A stretch of 64,000 nucleotides of DNA from JANQFM01 sp035471925 (GCA_035471925.1 DATIPO010000105.1:1-64000), one strand, 5' to 3'; shown: positions 1 through 9,287, counted from the first letter of the stretch. Program-made: numbers and translations. Notes: generated from the letters alone by a model not told the origin.

Positions 1-154
1 CTTCGTCGCCAGCCTCAAGCTGGGGCGGCGGAGGCGGATTCAATTGGGCCTGCATTTGCCAGTTCTGGTAGCTGAGCCAGCCCACCAATCCGGCCAACAG
101 AACCAGGAAGACATGCAACGTAATGAAATACCAGTCTCTCTTCGGTTTGCTCAT
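1..154 (-). CDS. Partial small membrane protein (N-terminus only)
   Basis: The reading frame opens at an ATG at 154 and runs off the left edge, giving about 51 residues. An AGGAG-type ribosome site sits about 6 nt upstream and supports this start. After a short basic N-terminus (MSKPKRDW) there is one hydrophobic segment at about residues 10-30, then a Gln- and Pro-rich stretch (NPPPPPQ). It is probably a single-pass inner-membrane protein with a periplasmic or cytoplasmic remainder outside the window. A strong sigma-70-like promoter lies just upstream (210-238). I do not recognise the family, and the function cannot be inferred from this piece. Confidence 0.6.
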   Translation of the reverse strand, partial: MSKPKRDWYFITLHVFLVLLAGLVGWLSYQNWQMQAQLNPPPPPQLEAGDE

Positions 155-178
155 CTCGACTCCTCGATTCGATGTCAT

Positions 179-192
179 AAGCCAAAAGGCTT
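179..192 (-). promoter_or_regulatory. Small inverted repeat in the 5' leader
   Basis: AAGCC-AAAA-GGCTT forms a perfect 5-bp stem with a 4-nt loop. It lies between the predicted transcription start (near 203) and the ribosome site of the left-edge gene. It could be a leader hairpin or a small operator; the sequence alone does not decide. Confidence 0.3.
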
Positions 193-209
193 GAGTTATT
201 CGTAACGAA

Positions 210-238
210 ATTATAGCGCGACTTTCAAGTTCTAGCAA
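210..238 (-). promoter_or_regulatory. Sigma-70-type promoter for the left-edge gene
   Basis: On the minus strand, TTGCTA (233-238) is followed by a 17-nt spacer and a perfect TATAAT (210-215). Transcription would start near 203, about 50 nt before the ATG at 154. This is one of the two perfect TATAAT boxes I saw in intergenic DNA here and has ideal spacing. Confidence 0.65.
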
Positions 239-490
239 CTGTGAACTTTTCGACTTTATCTGTCTGATTGACGTCGCACAGCCGACACCACTGACAGCAT
301 AGAAGTAGCAGCGGTTTTCTCCCAGGGACCCGAGTCGGTCATTTCAGCCGCAATCGTCCGTTTGAACCCGGTTAGCAGCGATTTTGGAAAGTGTGCAGCG
401 CCGTAAGCAGTCCCACCCAAACAGGCCGCCAACTCGGAGCTCGCGGCAGGCCAACCATTGCCCTCCTTCGCCAAGGCTAGGCAGGGGGCA

Positions 491-664
491 GCAATGCGGA
501 AAGTCAAGTCCGGGCTCGCTGTAGGCGGGCCATAGGCCCCTGCCGGGCCGAGGCTGCGGGTGGGTAGCAATGCCGAAAGTCAAATCCGGGCTCGCCGTAG
601 GCGGGCCATAGGCCCCTGCCGGGCCAAGTGCGGAGGGCGGGCGGCAGTGCCGAGAGTCAAATCC
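491..664 (+). repeat. Tandem repeat array A, 75-77 bp units
   Basis: Two and a bit units begin at about 491, 566 and 643, each containing a version of GCAATGCCGAAAGTCAAATC followed by the GGCTCGC...GCGGGCC hairpin. The third unit runs straight into hairpin module A. The same unit, in reverse orientation, forms the 79-bp array at 19913-20195: both share CGCCAAGGCT, AAAGTCAAGTC and GGGCTCGCT. Between 239 and 490 I see no gene; short minus-strand frames there match nothing I recognise. Confidence 0.75.
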
Positions 665-665
665 G

Positions 666-777
666 GGCTCGCTGTAGGCGAGCCATAGGCCAGCCCAGGG
701 TCAGCCGCCGTCGAGCGCAGCGAGACAAAGGCGCCACCCTGGGTCCAGGGCGCCAAATACTCGAACGCTGTAAGCGT
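666..777 (+). repeat. Three-hairpin module, copy A
   Basis: H1 is GGCTCGC-tgtag-GCGAGCC (666-684). H2 pairs CCCAGGGT (694-701) with ACCCTGGG (736-743) around 34 nt. H3 is ACGCT-GTA-AGCGT (765-777). Gaps are 9 nt between H1 and H2 and 21 nt between H2 and H3. H3 ends 36 nt from the stop codon (814) of the opposing kinase gene, so the module lies in that gene's 3' region. H3 differs from the other copies at one base on each arm, keeping the pair, which suggests selection on the fold. Confidence 0.75.
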
Positions 778-813
778 GTAATAGCGTTGGGGGCTGGCTC
801 TTGATGGGCTGCA

Positions 814-2742
814 TCAGCCGCCCAGCCAATCCAAGAGTCCGCGCTTGCGCAGGAGCTTGCGCAGGTCTTTCTTGAGTTCGTCGGCCGAGGGATAGCGGCG
901 GTCGGGATCTTTCTCCAGCAGGCGGCGCAGGATGCGGTCGATGCGCTCGGCGCTTCCCACGTCGTAGAGGCCCAGGTAGGGAGGCGCCTCGTCGAAGATG
1001 GCGCGCAAGGTGGCTCCCGGACTGCGGCGGTGGAAGGGCAGTCGTCCGGTGAGTCCCTCGAAGTAGACCACTCCCAACGAAAAAAGATCGCTGCGGCCGT
1101 CCACCTCGTCGCCGTGGGCCTGCTCGGGAGACATGTAGTCGATGGTCCCCAACAGGGCGCCTTCCTGTGTGAGTCCGGTACCCTCGGAGGTGCCCCGCCA
1201 GTGCTTGGCCAAGCCGAAGTCGGTGATTTTGACTTGGTCCTGACGGGTGATCATGATGTTGGACGACTTGACGTCGCGGTGCACGATCCCCCGATCATGG
1301 GCTTCCTGCAGCCCACGGCAGGCCTGGATCATCCACTCGGTCATGGGTTTCCAGTCCTGGCGACCTTGTTCGCCCACGATCTCCTTGAGCGATCGTCCCT
1401 CCACCCACTCCATCACCATCACGATCTGCCCCTGGTATTCGAAGAGTTCGTGCACCGAGGTGATGCAGGGATGGCTGAGGGCGGCGGCGGCCCGGGCTTC
1501 TTGAAGGAAACGGCGGCGCGAGGCTTTCTGATCTCCCGATTGGGGAAGGATGAATTTGAGGGCCACGCGGCGGTCGAGGCTGGAGTCCTGGGCGCAATAG
1601 ATGACGCCCATACCGCCTTCGCCTGCCTTGGAGAGGATGCGATACTGGTTGATCTCGGTTCCGCGTCCCAGCAGCGTCAACTGCTGGTCGGCGGCGATAG
1701 CTCTTGGGGAGCCGCCGCCCCCGGCGCTGGAGGAGGCCGCCACCTTGAGGTGCTCCTGAAAGAGCCCAGAGAAGAGGCGCCATCCTCCGTCCTCCTCGGA
1801 TTCCAGGTAGCCGCGGCGCTGCAGGTTTTGGCACAAGTAGCGGTCTTCGGGGTCGGGTTGACGCCCGGCCAGCAGGGCCGAGAGGACGCGCCGCACGTCG
1901 TCCTCAGCCTGTTCCCAGAAATAGTCGAAATGGGGCGAGGCCTCTTCCAGAAAACGTTGCTCGACTTCCCGCCAGTCAGGTTCATCGTCTTCTGCCTCAA
2001 GTGCTTCCCAGCAGGCCGAGCAGGCGATTTGCAGGTAGAGGGGAAAGCGTCCAGCCATTGCAAGGATGCGGTCGGCATAGGGTTGGAGCGGACGTCCCTG
2101 CCGCCGAGACGGTTCCACGATCACATCTCGGGCTTCGAAAAGGCGGAAGGGCCGCAGATAGAGGTTGGAAAAGATATTGAAGAAGGGCGAATCAGAAATC
2201 TCCTGAGAGAAACACAGGCGCTGCAGCTCGGTCTTGGAGGACGTGACATAGGCCACCGGGTAGTTGTTGGCCATCGAGCGCAGGAAGGAGTAGAAGTCGG
2301 GTCCGAAGGTGGGATTGGAGGTGATGGCGTCGAATTCGTCGAGCAGGACGGCCAAGCGCCGGCGGTCCTCATCCAGGCCCTCCAGCATGGAGCGGAAGGC
2401 ATTGTAGCTTTCTCCCTTAATCGGACCCAGATCAGCGTGGACTCGCTCGATGCGGCGCAGCAGCAGTTGAAAGAACTCGTCCACCGAAATGCCCTGAAGC
2501 TGCTGGCAGTCCAGAAAAACCACCTTGGGAGGCTGGGCTGAGGCCCCAACGGCGTCTTGCAGGACGTCGCCATGGGTCAGGTGAAAGAGAAGCGACGACT
2601 TGCCGATCCGCCGTTCGCCCACGACAGAGACGCTCTGGGGAGGATCGGCTCCCAGGCGGGAAAGGATCCGCGAGACTTCGGCAGTGCGTCCAAAAAAGTC
2701 CTCAGACTGTCGGATCATAGCGCGGTTAAGGTACGGATTCAC
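814..2742 (-). CDS. AAA ATPase-serine/threonine protein kinase fusion
   Basis: This 642-residue protein joins two signalling modules. Residues 1-330 are an ORC/STAND-like AAA ATPase: a Walker A at about 42-49 (GERRIGKS), a first Walker-B-like strand ending FLD and a second (LLDEFDA). From about residue 366 to the end is a complete Hanks-type kinase: glycine loop GEGGMG, VALK lysine near 396, HRD near 488, DFG near 508 and the activation segment ending in SPE. No membrane segment is evident, so it should be cytosolic. It probably phosphorylates proteins under nucleotide- or ligand-dependent control by the ATPase half. An ATG at residue 9 is an alternative start. The order ATPase-then-kinase is less common than the reverse. 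Hairpin module A follows its stop codon. Confidence 0.88.
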   Translation of the reverse strand: MNPYLNRAMIRQSEDFFGRTAEVSRILSRLGADPPQSVSVVGERRIGKSSLLFHLTHGDVLQDAVGASAQPPKVVFLDCQQLQGISVDEFFQLLLRRIERVHADLGPIKGESYNAFRSMLEGLDEDRRRLAVLLDEFDAITSNPTFGPDFYSFLRSMANNYPVAYVTSSKTELQRLCFSQEISDSPFFNIFSNLYLRPFRLFEARDVIVEPSRRQGRPLQPYADRILAMAGRFPLYLQIACSACWEALEAEDDEPDWREVEQRFLEEASPHFDYFWEQAEDDVRRVLSALLAGRQPDPEDRYLCQNLQRRGYLESEEDGGWRLFSGLFQEHLKVAASSSAGGGGSPRAIAADQQLTLLGRGTEINQYRILSKAGEGGMGVIYCAQDSSLDRRVALKFILPQSGDQKASRRRFLQEARAAAALSHPCITSVHELFEYQGQIVMVMEWVEGRSLKEIVGEQGRQDWKPMTEWMIQACRGLQEAHDRGIVHRDVKSSNIMITRQDQVKITDFGLAKHWRGTSEGTGLTQEGALLGTIDYMSPEQAHGDEVDGRSDLFSLGVVYFEGLTGRLPFHRRSPGATLRAIFDEAPPYLGLYDVGSAERIDRILRRLLEKDPDRRYPSADELKKDLRKLLRKRGLLDWLGG

Positions 2743-2814
2743 TGCGCCTTGAGTGTAACCGCCTGGCGCCGTCCCCGTCGAATGACAACGTTCGTTCCAA
2801 CTGCCTTGCTCGGA

Positions 2815-4878
2815 TTAGCGGCAGTGAAGCAGGTGGAAGGGGTGTCCGTCGAACTGGAAGGGCCGGGTGCCGGGGTGGTGTTGGGTGAGGATGAGGGCGT
2901 CGAGTTGAGGATCGCGGCAGGCTTCATCAGCCTTGGAGGAAGGGATGGGCGCGATGATCTTGTTGGAAAGGGCTTGTGGGGCGCTCCACAAAGGAGCGAC
3001 GTGATGGAGGCGGCGACGCCATTCCATAGCGGCGGGACGGAAGAAAGGGGCCACGGCGCGGTGAGTCCAGGTGAGGTAGCAGGGAGTGCCCAGTCCATAC
3101 CAGAGGGCCAGATTGTGGGCGTCGTCCCAGTAGACTTGCTGGCCTCGCAGTTCTTGAGAATCGAGTCCGCTGAAGAGCTGGAATCCGGCCTCTTCCCAGC
3201 GCTGCAGGCGCGGGCTGCGGCGGTCGCGCAGCAACAGAGAGCCGAAGAGAACGAGGAGAATGAGTCCCCAGGCAAGAGTTTGACGGCACCTGAGAAACAG
3301 CCTCCACGCCAGGGCCAGCAGCAACAGCGACAAGGGGATGATCAAAGCCCATCCCCAGGCTTTCCACCCCGCAATCTCCAGCGCTGCGGCGGCGTTGAGC
3401 TGGCCCTCAAGCCAGAACAACAGCGTCGGCAGAGAAAAAAGCAGCACCGCCCCAGGCGGGATCAGGAGCATGAGGAAGAGCCGCTTGGTCAGCGGAGGGG
3501 CGTCGGCAGCCCGCTGCGGCTCATGGAGCGCTCTTCCCGACGCGTCCCCATCTTGGGCCATTGATGATTGGTCCGCCCGACACGACAACCACACGAACAA
3601 CAGGCCCAGCAGGGAGAGGAGCGGAGCCAAGGGCGGATAACCGTCCGAGATTGCTGCTTGAGCCAACAGTCCCGAGCCGCCAGCTTCTGGGTAGCCGCCG
3701 CCGAAGCCCGCCGCGGCGGGTGTTTGAATGTGAGCGAGCATGAGGGCAGCCGCCATCCAGGCCAGGCCGAGGACGGCGTAGCGCACGGCTACGGGCTGGG
3801 AGCGGGTTTGTTGATGGGAGATCCTGCTGGGAGTCGGCGTTAATCCCGAACCATCGCAGGCGCGGGCCGCCAGGACGGTCCAAGAGACGGCGGCGGCTAG
3901 GTGAGTGATCCACAGCAGGCGCGAGAGCTGGAGCTGAACGAAGAGTTCCAGGTGGAGCAGATCGGCGGCCAGCAGATTGACGAGGACCCCGCCCAATCCG
4001 GCGGTGAGCGCGGCGGCGATGAAGAGGCGCGTCCGCAGCGGGGCCAGCAGCAGGGCGGCCAGGCACACGGCGGTATCGACAACGAAGACGCCGAGATCCT
4101 GGGCGTCCCACTGAGAGAGAAAGAGGACGGGATTGAACTCGTGGACGAAGCCTGCCCACTGCGCGTCCATGGGGCGCAGGAGTCCGTCGAAAGGAGGGAT
4201 GCCCGCCGCCCAGGCCGCCAGGGGCGCCACCAGGACGGGCGGCAAGACCCACAAGGCCAGTCGGGGATGGCGGGTCAGCAGCAGAAGTCCGGCCACGCTC
4301 CATCCGGCCAAGGCCATCAAGGGGTGGAAGAGGAGGGCCAGCGAGAGTCCGGCGGCGGCCCAGGCCAAGCGTCCGCGCAGGTAGCAGGCCAGTCCGATCA
4401 TCACCAGCGCCTCAGTGGCCGGACGCGGGGTGAGGAAGGGCTCTCCGTATCCCAGAATGAGGTGGGCGTATCCGGCGGGCAGGACCACCGCGGCGGCTGA
4501 GAAGAGCTGCTTGCGCCAGTCCGAGAAGAGCGAGGCGGCCAAGTAGAGAAGCGCCCCGATCCAGAGCAAGTGACTGAGAGCGAGCAGCACTTGAGTGCCG
4601 CCGTCGAGGCCCAAATACTGCACCAGCGGGGCGTGCAAATAGGAGAAGACGCTGTAGGCGTCCTGGGTGCCGAAGCGGAAGAGCAGGTCGTCCTGCAACG
4701 CCTGCGGGTCGAGACGGTGAAGAGCCTGGGCTGCGTAGAGGCGGGCATCGTGGTAGAGGCCGGGGTAGCCGCGCACTGCGATCCACAGCCCGGCTATGCC
4801 GGCGGCCCAGGCGGCGTTGGAGATCCGAGGCGTTGCTGAACTTGCCGGCGCGTCCCAACCGCCCTCGGTGTTGTCCAT
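2815..4878 (-). CDS. Large polytopic membrane protein, GT-C-like topology
   Basis: The 687-residue protein has roughly a dozen hydrophobic helices spread along its length and a C-terminal soluble domain of about 100 residues. The N-terminal third, with an acidic pair in YHDARLY and another acidic pair before LLFRFG, resembles the first periplasmic loop of GT-C-type lipid-linked glycosyltransferases or related uncharacterised families. I cannot assign a substrate. It is 72 nt downstream of the kinase fusion's start and just downstream of the PilZ gene, all on the minus strand, so co-transcription is possible. Alternative: an uncharacterised DUF membrane family with no transferase activity. Confidence 0.65.
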   Translation of the reverse strand: MDNTEGGWDAPASSATPRISNAAWAAGIAGLWIAVRGYPGLYHDARLYAAQALHRLDPQALQDDLLFRFGTQDAYSVFSYLHAPLVQYLGLDGGTQVLLALSHLLWIGALLYLAASLFSDWRKQLFSAAAVVLPAGYAHLILGYGEPFLTPRPATEALVMIGLACYLRGRLAWAAAGLSLALLFHPLMALAGWSVAGLLLLTRHPRLALWVLPPVLVAPLAAWAAGIPPFDGLLRPMDAQWAGFVHEFNPVLFLSQWDAQDLGVFVVDTAVCLAALLLAPLRTRLFIAAALTAGLGGVLVNLLAADLLHLELFVQLQLSRLLWITHLAAAVSWTVLAARACDGSGLTPTPSRISHQQTRSQPVAVRYAVLGLAWMAAALMLAHIQTPAAAGFGGGYPEAGGSGLLAQAAISDGYPPLAPLLSLLGLLFVWLSCRADQSSMAQDGDASGRALHEPQRAADAPPLTKRLFLMLLIPPGAVLLFSLPTLLFWLEGQLNAAAALEIAGWKAWGWALIIPLSLLLLALAWRLFLRCRQTLAWGLILLVLFGSLLLRDRRSPRLQRWEEAGFQLFSGLDSQELRGQQVYWDDAHNLALWYGLGTPCYLTWTHRAVAPFFRPAAMEWRRRLHHVAPLWSAPQALSNKIIAPIPSSKADEACRDPQLDALILTQHHPGTRPFQFDGHPFHLLHCR

Positions 4879-4918
4879 GGGTTCCTCAAGGGATCGAGCC
4901 GCTTTTCCGGCTGCGGAC

Positions 4919-5323
4919 TCACTTGGCGCCTGATGAGGCGTGATCCAGCAGGCGGGCTACCGCTTCCCGGACCGCGCCGTCCGTTTCCTCAAATTCGATG
5001 CCGAATCCGTGCAGAGTCCGGTGACCCAGCGGAAGCATCCCACTGTGGCGGACGGTTCCGCTGAGAGTGACGTCGCTTGCCCCGGCGTTTTGGCCGTCCG
5101 GCAGCCCGACCTGCAAGTCAAGATGGGAACCGGGGGGAGGCGAGTCCTGAGATTCCACAAACGCCCCGCCCTTGGACAGGTCGACGATCCGCCCTTGCGA
5201 CGGACGATCCTTCCACCGGAAGCGGCAACTTAGTTCCACCTTCCAGCGCGGCGCCTCTCGGCGCGGACGCGGCGCATCTTCCCACATGGTTGAAACGATA
5301 GCATCGCCGCCTGACCGGGCCAA
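4919..5323 (-). CDS. PilZ domain protein
   Basis: The 134-residue protein is essentially one PilZ domain, the c-di-GMP receptor fold. It has an Arg-rich start (RPRRE) followed by the hallmark D-x-S-x-x-G as DLSKGG, and later the GIEF strand. Arginines before the first strand and the DLSKGG motif are the usual ligand contacts, so binding of c-di-GMP is plausible. An internal ATG (MWEDAP) at residue 13 is an alternative start closer to the domain. Its target is unknown; the adjacent membrane protein is a candidate by proximity only. Confidence 0.85.
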   Translation of the reverse strand: MARSGGDAIVSTMWEDAPRPRREAPRWKVELSCRFRWKDRPSQGRIVDLSKGGAFVESQDSPPPGSHLDLQVGLPDGQNAGASDVTLSGTVRHSGMLPLGHRTLHGFGIEFEETDGAVREAVARLLDHASSGAK

Positions 5324-5409
5324 GCGGCGCGAGCCGAGGTCCTTCAGGGCTGCTCGGTGCTTTGCTCGCCTGAAGACCTCTTCTCAATCCCCGATAGGGG
5401 AGAGTGTAC

Positions 5410-5793
5410 TTAGGCCTGCTCCCGCTTGGGCATGAGGTACCAGAGGACGATGGCGACCAGGAAGAGGGCGGGGACGTCGCCCAGCAGGTTGGTGCGTTCG
5501 GTCTCGTCGACCAGCGCCTGGACCAGCATGATGGCGGCATGAACGAAACTCGACCAAACCGTGAACCAGATCAGGCTGGCATTGGCCATGGGATCTTTGG
5601 CGGCCCGGATGAGAAAGATGCCCAGGACGGCATAGACCCCCATGATCATCTGTTCGTATTCGTGTTGGGGCGGCGTCCAGCCCCAGCCCGCGGGCCAGAC
5701 CCATCTCATCATGACGTAGATCCCCCCGATGAAGATGACCCCGATGACAACTAAAGCCGCCTTCAAATAACGCAATCTCTGTTCTTCTTGCAT
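5410..5793 (-). CDS. DUF6632-type small membrane protein
   Basis: This protein of about 127 residues has four predicted membrane helices, and the signature FTVWSSFVHAAIM and LLGDVPAL recalls the DUF6632 family as I remember it. I chose the ATG at 5793 because GAGGTGG lies 6 nt upstream; a longer frame begins at 5847 without a comparable site. No biochemical role is known to me for this family. It is an isolated minus-strand gene between PilZ and the DUF1697 gene. Confidence 0.65.
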   Translation of the reverse strand: MQEEQRLRYLKAALVVIGVIFIGGIYVMMRWVWPAGWGWTPPQHEYEQMIMGVYAVLGIFLIRAAKDPMANASLIWFTVWSSFVHAAIMLVQALVDETERTNLLGDVPALFLVAIVLWYLMPKREQA

Positions 5794-5917
5794 TGTATCC
5801 ACCTCTTCGAGCAGTTGATCCTTGATCGTTGTCTTGATGGATACCACTTCGCGGACTGCTTGTCATGTCGGTTTGGTCTCGGCCACGGCAGGAGGCTGAA
5901 GCGGACCCCGACGAACA

Positions 5918-6454
5918 TCACTGGCTGGCCATCGACAGGACCTTGCCAACCGTCCGCCAGTTGCGGGCCGTCACCGCCACGCCGAGGGCCCTTTCAACTC
6001 GGGCCGCCAGCTTCGACCGACCGATGCCCTGGGGGGCGTGAAGGTAGAAGACGGCTTCTTTGAGGACAAATCGTTCGCTGTCCCGCCGGACTTCTTTGAG
6101 GCTTTCCAGGTCAGGACTCTCGGGCGCCGAAGCGAGGAAGAACAGGTGCAGGCTCTTCGGGGACTCCTCAGCTTCAGGAAAGGGATTGCCCGCAAACGCC
6201 GCTTGCAGTTCGTCGCGGCTCAACAAGAGGACCTTCGGAGCGAAGCCGCGGCTTTCCTCGACTGCGGCGCGGATGCTCTCCGACAGTTGGGAAGCGTCGT
6301 CCGTCTCGTGGCGAAAGACGGCATTGCCGCTTTGAATGTAGGTCTTGACGCTCCCAGCACCGAGGTCTTCCAGGACCGCCCGCAGGTCGGCCATGGGCAA
6401 GGTATTCCTGCCTCCGACGTTGATGCCGCGAAAAAGCGCGATGTAGGTTTTCAT
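5918..6454 (-). CDS. DUF1697 family protein
   Basis: The 178-residue sequence opens with the family hallmark YIALFRGINVGG and continues with KTYIQSGNAVF, which together identify DUF1697 with good confidence. Length matches the family (about 170-185 residues). These are soluble single-domain proteins of unknown function, often in variable genomic positions. No membrane segment or signal peptide is seen. The 205 nt to the next minus-strand gene (6660) contain no obvious feature. Confidence 0.85.
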   Translation of the reverse strand: MKTYIALFRGINVGGRNTLPMADLRAVLEDLGAGSVKTYIQSGNAVFRHETDDASQLSESIRAAVEESRGFAPKVLLLSRDELQAAFAGNPFPEAEESPKSLHLFFLASAPESPDLESLKEVRRDSERFVLKEAVFYLHAPQGIGRSKLAARVERALGVAVTARNWRTVGKVLSMASQ

Positions 6455-6659
6455 GCCGCTACCCTACTCCAGTTGGCGCCAGCTTGTCGGCGCACGCTAG
6501 TGGTTTGTCAGCTTTGAGATTGTGGCTTATGGGCGAGCGATTGGGGTCGAGATCAAGGCTCGCCGACGAAGGCATAGTCGAAGCTAAGTCGAGAAGGAGC
6601 AACGCGGAGATCGGGCGCAAGGGCGCGTACAGAAACAATTTTTCAAGGCTGACAAGCCG

Positions 6660-8006
6660 CTAGGCCGGGACGGCGACTTCTTGCAGCTCTTCTTCGAAGA
6701 AAAAGGACTCGCCGAAGGCCGGTTCGAGCTGATCGAACCAACTGGCCCGGGGGTCGAACTCGGCGAAGAAGGGGCGCCGCACCCAGGACGGATCGCGTCC
6801 CTGCAACAGGTCGAGGACGAAGACCTTGCGCCCCTGGACGCGCTCGATGCCGAGTATCCTCACCTTTCCGGGAAAGGCCGACATGGAGGGTCCGCGGACG
6901 CTGCGGGCCAAGCCCGAAACGCTGGAGTAGGCCTCCTGGAACACCGCAAAGGCCCGTGCCAGCGGCAATTCAAAATAGGCCTTGGCACCCGTGTCGCGCT
7001 CCACGAACATGTAGTAGGGCACCATGCCCAGCCTCACGCCTTCCGTCCACATCTCGGCCCAAGCTTGGGGCCAGTCGTTGACGTGGCGGATGATGGGGGC
7101 CTGCATGCGGATTTCGGCGCCCGTGGAGCGGATGCGGCGGATGGCCTGGCGGGAAATCGGAGTCGACAACTCCGCCGGGTGGCTGTAATGGCCCATGACG
7201 CTGAGGTGGCGTCCGCTTTCAACGACCTCTTCAAAGAGTCTGAGGAGGTCATCGGCGTCCTTGTCGGTGACGAAACGCTGAGGCCAATAGGCCGGCGCTT
7301 TGGTACCCAGGCGGATGTTGCGCAGACTCTCCAGCCCGGAATCCAGCAACGGCTCCAAATAGCGGCGCAGCAGGCGCGTCTTCATGATCAGCGGATCGCC
7401 ACCCGTCACCAACACGTCGCTGACCTCGGGATGAGCGCGCAGATAGCGGACCAAATCGTCCACCTGGCGCGATTCGAACTTGATTTCAGGCATGCCTACG
7501 AACTGAGCCCAGCGGAAGCAATATGTGCAGTAGGCGTGACAGGTCTGTCCCTGGCCGGGAAAGTAGAGGACGGTCTCGCGGTACTTATGCTGCAAACCCT
7601 CCACCTGCTCGTCCTCCAGGGTAGGGACGTTATGGGTGAGCTGTCCGGCCGGATGAGGATTGAGCTTCCAGCGGATCTCCTCCACAGCCTGGTCGATTTC
7701 AGCCCGGGGCGCCTCACCCCGCAGCAGTCGGCTGACCAGCCGGTAGTCCTCTTCCTCGAGCATGCCGCGCTGGGGAAAGGTGAGCTGATACATGGGGTCG
7801 CCGGGAATGTTGGACCAGTCGATCAGTTCGTCCACCACATACCGGTTGGTGCGGAAAGGCAAGACCTTGGAGACAACCTCAACCGCCTCACGCTCCTCCT
7901 CCTCCATCAGCTCCCATTGAGGAATCTTGGCGACATTGAATTCGGTCACGGGACGGTAACGGACGGAGGATGCTTTGCCGAGGGCGCTCGAGGCAGTGGA
8001 ACTCAT
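6660..8006 (-). CDS. KamA-family radical SAM aminomutase (lysine/glutamate 2,3-aminomutase-like)
   Basis: This 448-residue protein carries the radical SAM cluster motif CxxxCxxC at about residues 156-163 (CHAYCTYC), the family GGDPL motif near 206, and a C-terminal PGK near 385 where KamA enzymes hold the PLP-binding lysine. Family members move an alpha-amino group to the beta carbon using SAM, a 4Fe-4S cluster and PLP. Whether the substrate is lysine, glutamate or another amino acid cannot be read from the sequence; beta-amino acids made this way often serve as osmolytes. The start at 8006 follows GGAAGGGAAG. The gene stands alone, with no acetyltransferase partner next to it. Confidence 0.88.
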   Translation of the reverse strand: MSSTASSALGKASSVRYRPVTEFNVAKIPQWELMEEEEREAVEVVSKVLPFRTNRYVVDELIDWSNIPGDPMYQLTFPQRGMLEEEDYRLVSRLLRGEAPRAEIDQAVEEIRWKLNPHPAGQLTHNVPTLEDEQVEGLQHKYRETVLYFPGQGQTCHAYCTYCFRWAQFVGMPEIKFESRQVDDLVRYLRAHPEVSDVLVTGGDPLIMKTRLLRRYLEPLLDSGLESLRNIRLGTKAPAYWPQRFVTDKDADDLLRLFEEVVESGRHLSVMGHYSHPAELSTPISRQAIRRIRSTGAEIRMQAPIIRHVNDWPQAWAEMWTEGVRLGMVPYYMFVERDTGAKAYFELPLARAFAVFQEAYSSVSGLARSVRGPSMSAFPGKVRILGIERVQGRKVFVLDLLQGRDPSWVRRPFFAEFDPRASWFDQLEPAFGESFFFEEELQEVAVPA

Positions 8007-8438
8007 GGGACTTCCCTTCCTTTCATGCGTTTCTACACGCGGTCTTAGGCCGACCAAAGCCGCGGAGGCACGCAGCCACGAGGGAGACAACTCCCCCTAT
8101 GGCGCCGTCCGTGGGAACCGGCCCGTCCTGTCTTTATTCCGCTCCGAGAGCGGTGTCCATTGGGTCAAAAGATGCGCCATGCTACCCTGTTCGGCGCATT
8201 CCGACGTCCGGCTCAAAGACCGGCTCAATGCAGACCTCCGAGGATGCGAGGCAAGCCACTACCTCCATCCCGGGGTGGATCGAAATGGATCCTCGATGGA
8301 AGCTTCAGATTAGCACGCGAGCGCCAGATATGGCAAATTCACAAGGGGCCGTATGGGTCCCGGAAAACATCCATCCAGGCGTTCTCCAAGCGGACTTCGT
8401 GACCGCTGGGAACCCGCTGCAACAAAGGACTCCCCGAC
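8007..8438. other. Intergenic region without a recognised gene
   Basis: This 432-nt spacer separates the divergent KamA and acid phosphatase genes, so it must hold both promoters. Short frames on both strands have no recognisable motif. I see no convincing -35/-10 pair, hairpin or repeat. Confidence 0.5.
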
Positions 8439-9287
8439 GTGCAATCTGCCGACCTGAAAAGACCTCAGTCCCACCCTAGCCGACTGGTGTGGACCTCCCT
8501 GCTGTCCCTAAGCCTGCTGGCCACGGGACTGCTTTCCTCGGCTCCTCTTCAGGAGGCGAGCCCCCCCGACAAGCTGATGGCCAACTTGTGGGTCGAAGTT
8601 TCTCCCGAGTACCGGGCCCTCTGCCACCAGGCCTTCAACGCCGCCCGCCATTACGTCCTGGAAGCGGCCTCTCGCTCGCCTCACGTAGACGGTTGGGCGC
8701 GTGGAGCCTCGGGACGTCCGCTGGCGGTGGTGGCCGATTTGGACGAGACCATCCTCGACAACTCCTCCTTCAACAGCGAACTGGCGCTCGACCCCGATGA
8801 CAACAGCTTCGATCCCGAACAATGGGATGCCTGGCAGGAACAGGGCGGATCCAACGTGACCCTGGTGCCGGGAGCGGGAGCCTTCATCGAGGACGTGAGG
8901 AAGGCCGGAGTGCGGGTGGTCTTCCTCTCCAACCGCGACGCCGAATTCCGCGACAGCACGGCGGCCCTGCTGCGCCGCTTGGGCGTAGCCGGCGACGAAA
9001 GCGGACCCTGGCTGCTGCTGAAAGAGGACTCCAGCGATAAAGGTCCACGCCGGCGCCAGGCCATGGAAGCCTACGAGGTCATCGCCTACCTGGGAGACAA
9101 CCTGGGCGACTTTCCCCAGGCGGTGTGGAGCGAGGACATCCAAGAGCGCAGCCAGCGCGTTGAGGACTACTCCCAGCTTTGGGGCACGCGCTGGTTCGTC
9201 CTGCCCAATCCCGTGTATGGCAGTTGGACCGACCCTCTGCGCCGGCACAGCGCCCGAGAACTGCTGAGGGAGGCGATGCAAAAGTAG
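8439..9287 (+). CDS. HAD-family acid phosphatase, 5'-nucleotidase e(P4) type
   Basis: The 282-residue protein has an N-terminal signal peptide (hydrophobic core about residues 18-35) and a class B/C acid phosphatase HAD domain. The nucleophile motif is DLDET (Asp100, Asp102), with later motifs FLSNRD, a lysine in KGPRR and the metal site GDNLGDF. Relatives dephosphorylate nucleotides such as NMN in the periplasm. Unlike true e(P4) lipoproteins, no lipobox cysteine follows the signal sequence, so it is probably soluble or cleaved by signal peptidase I. Translation appears to start at a GTG. Confidence 0.85.
   Translation: MQSADLKRPQSHPSRLVWTSLLSLSLLATGLLSSAPLQEASPPDKLMANLWVEVSPEYRALCHQAFNAARHYVLEAASRSPHVDGWARGASGRPLAVVADLDETILDNSSFNSELALDPDDNSFDPEQWDAWQEQGGSNVTLVPGAGAFIEDVRKAGVRVVFLSNRDAEFRDSTAALLRRLGVAGDESGPWLLLKEDSSDKGPRRRQAMEAYEVIAYLGDNLGDFPQAVWSEDIQERSQRVEDYSQLWGTRWFVLPNPVYGSWTDPLRRHSARELLREAMQK

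Noticed and set aside
1030..2541. A 503-codon open frame on the plus strand opposite the kinase fusion
   Set aside because: It is antisense to a gene with clear kinase and ATPase motifs, has no recognisable domain, and long antisense frames are expected in high-GC DNA.
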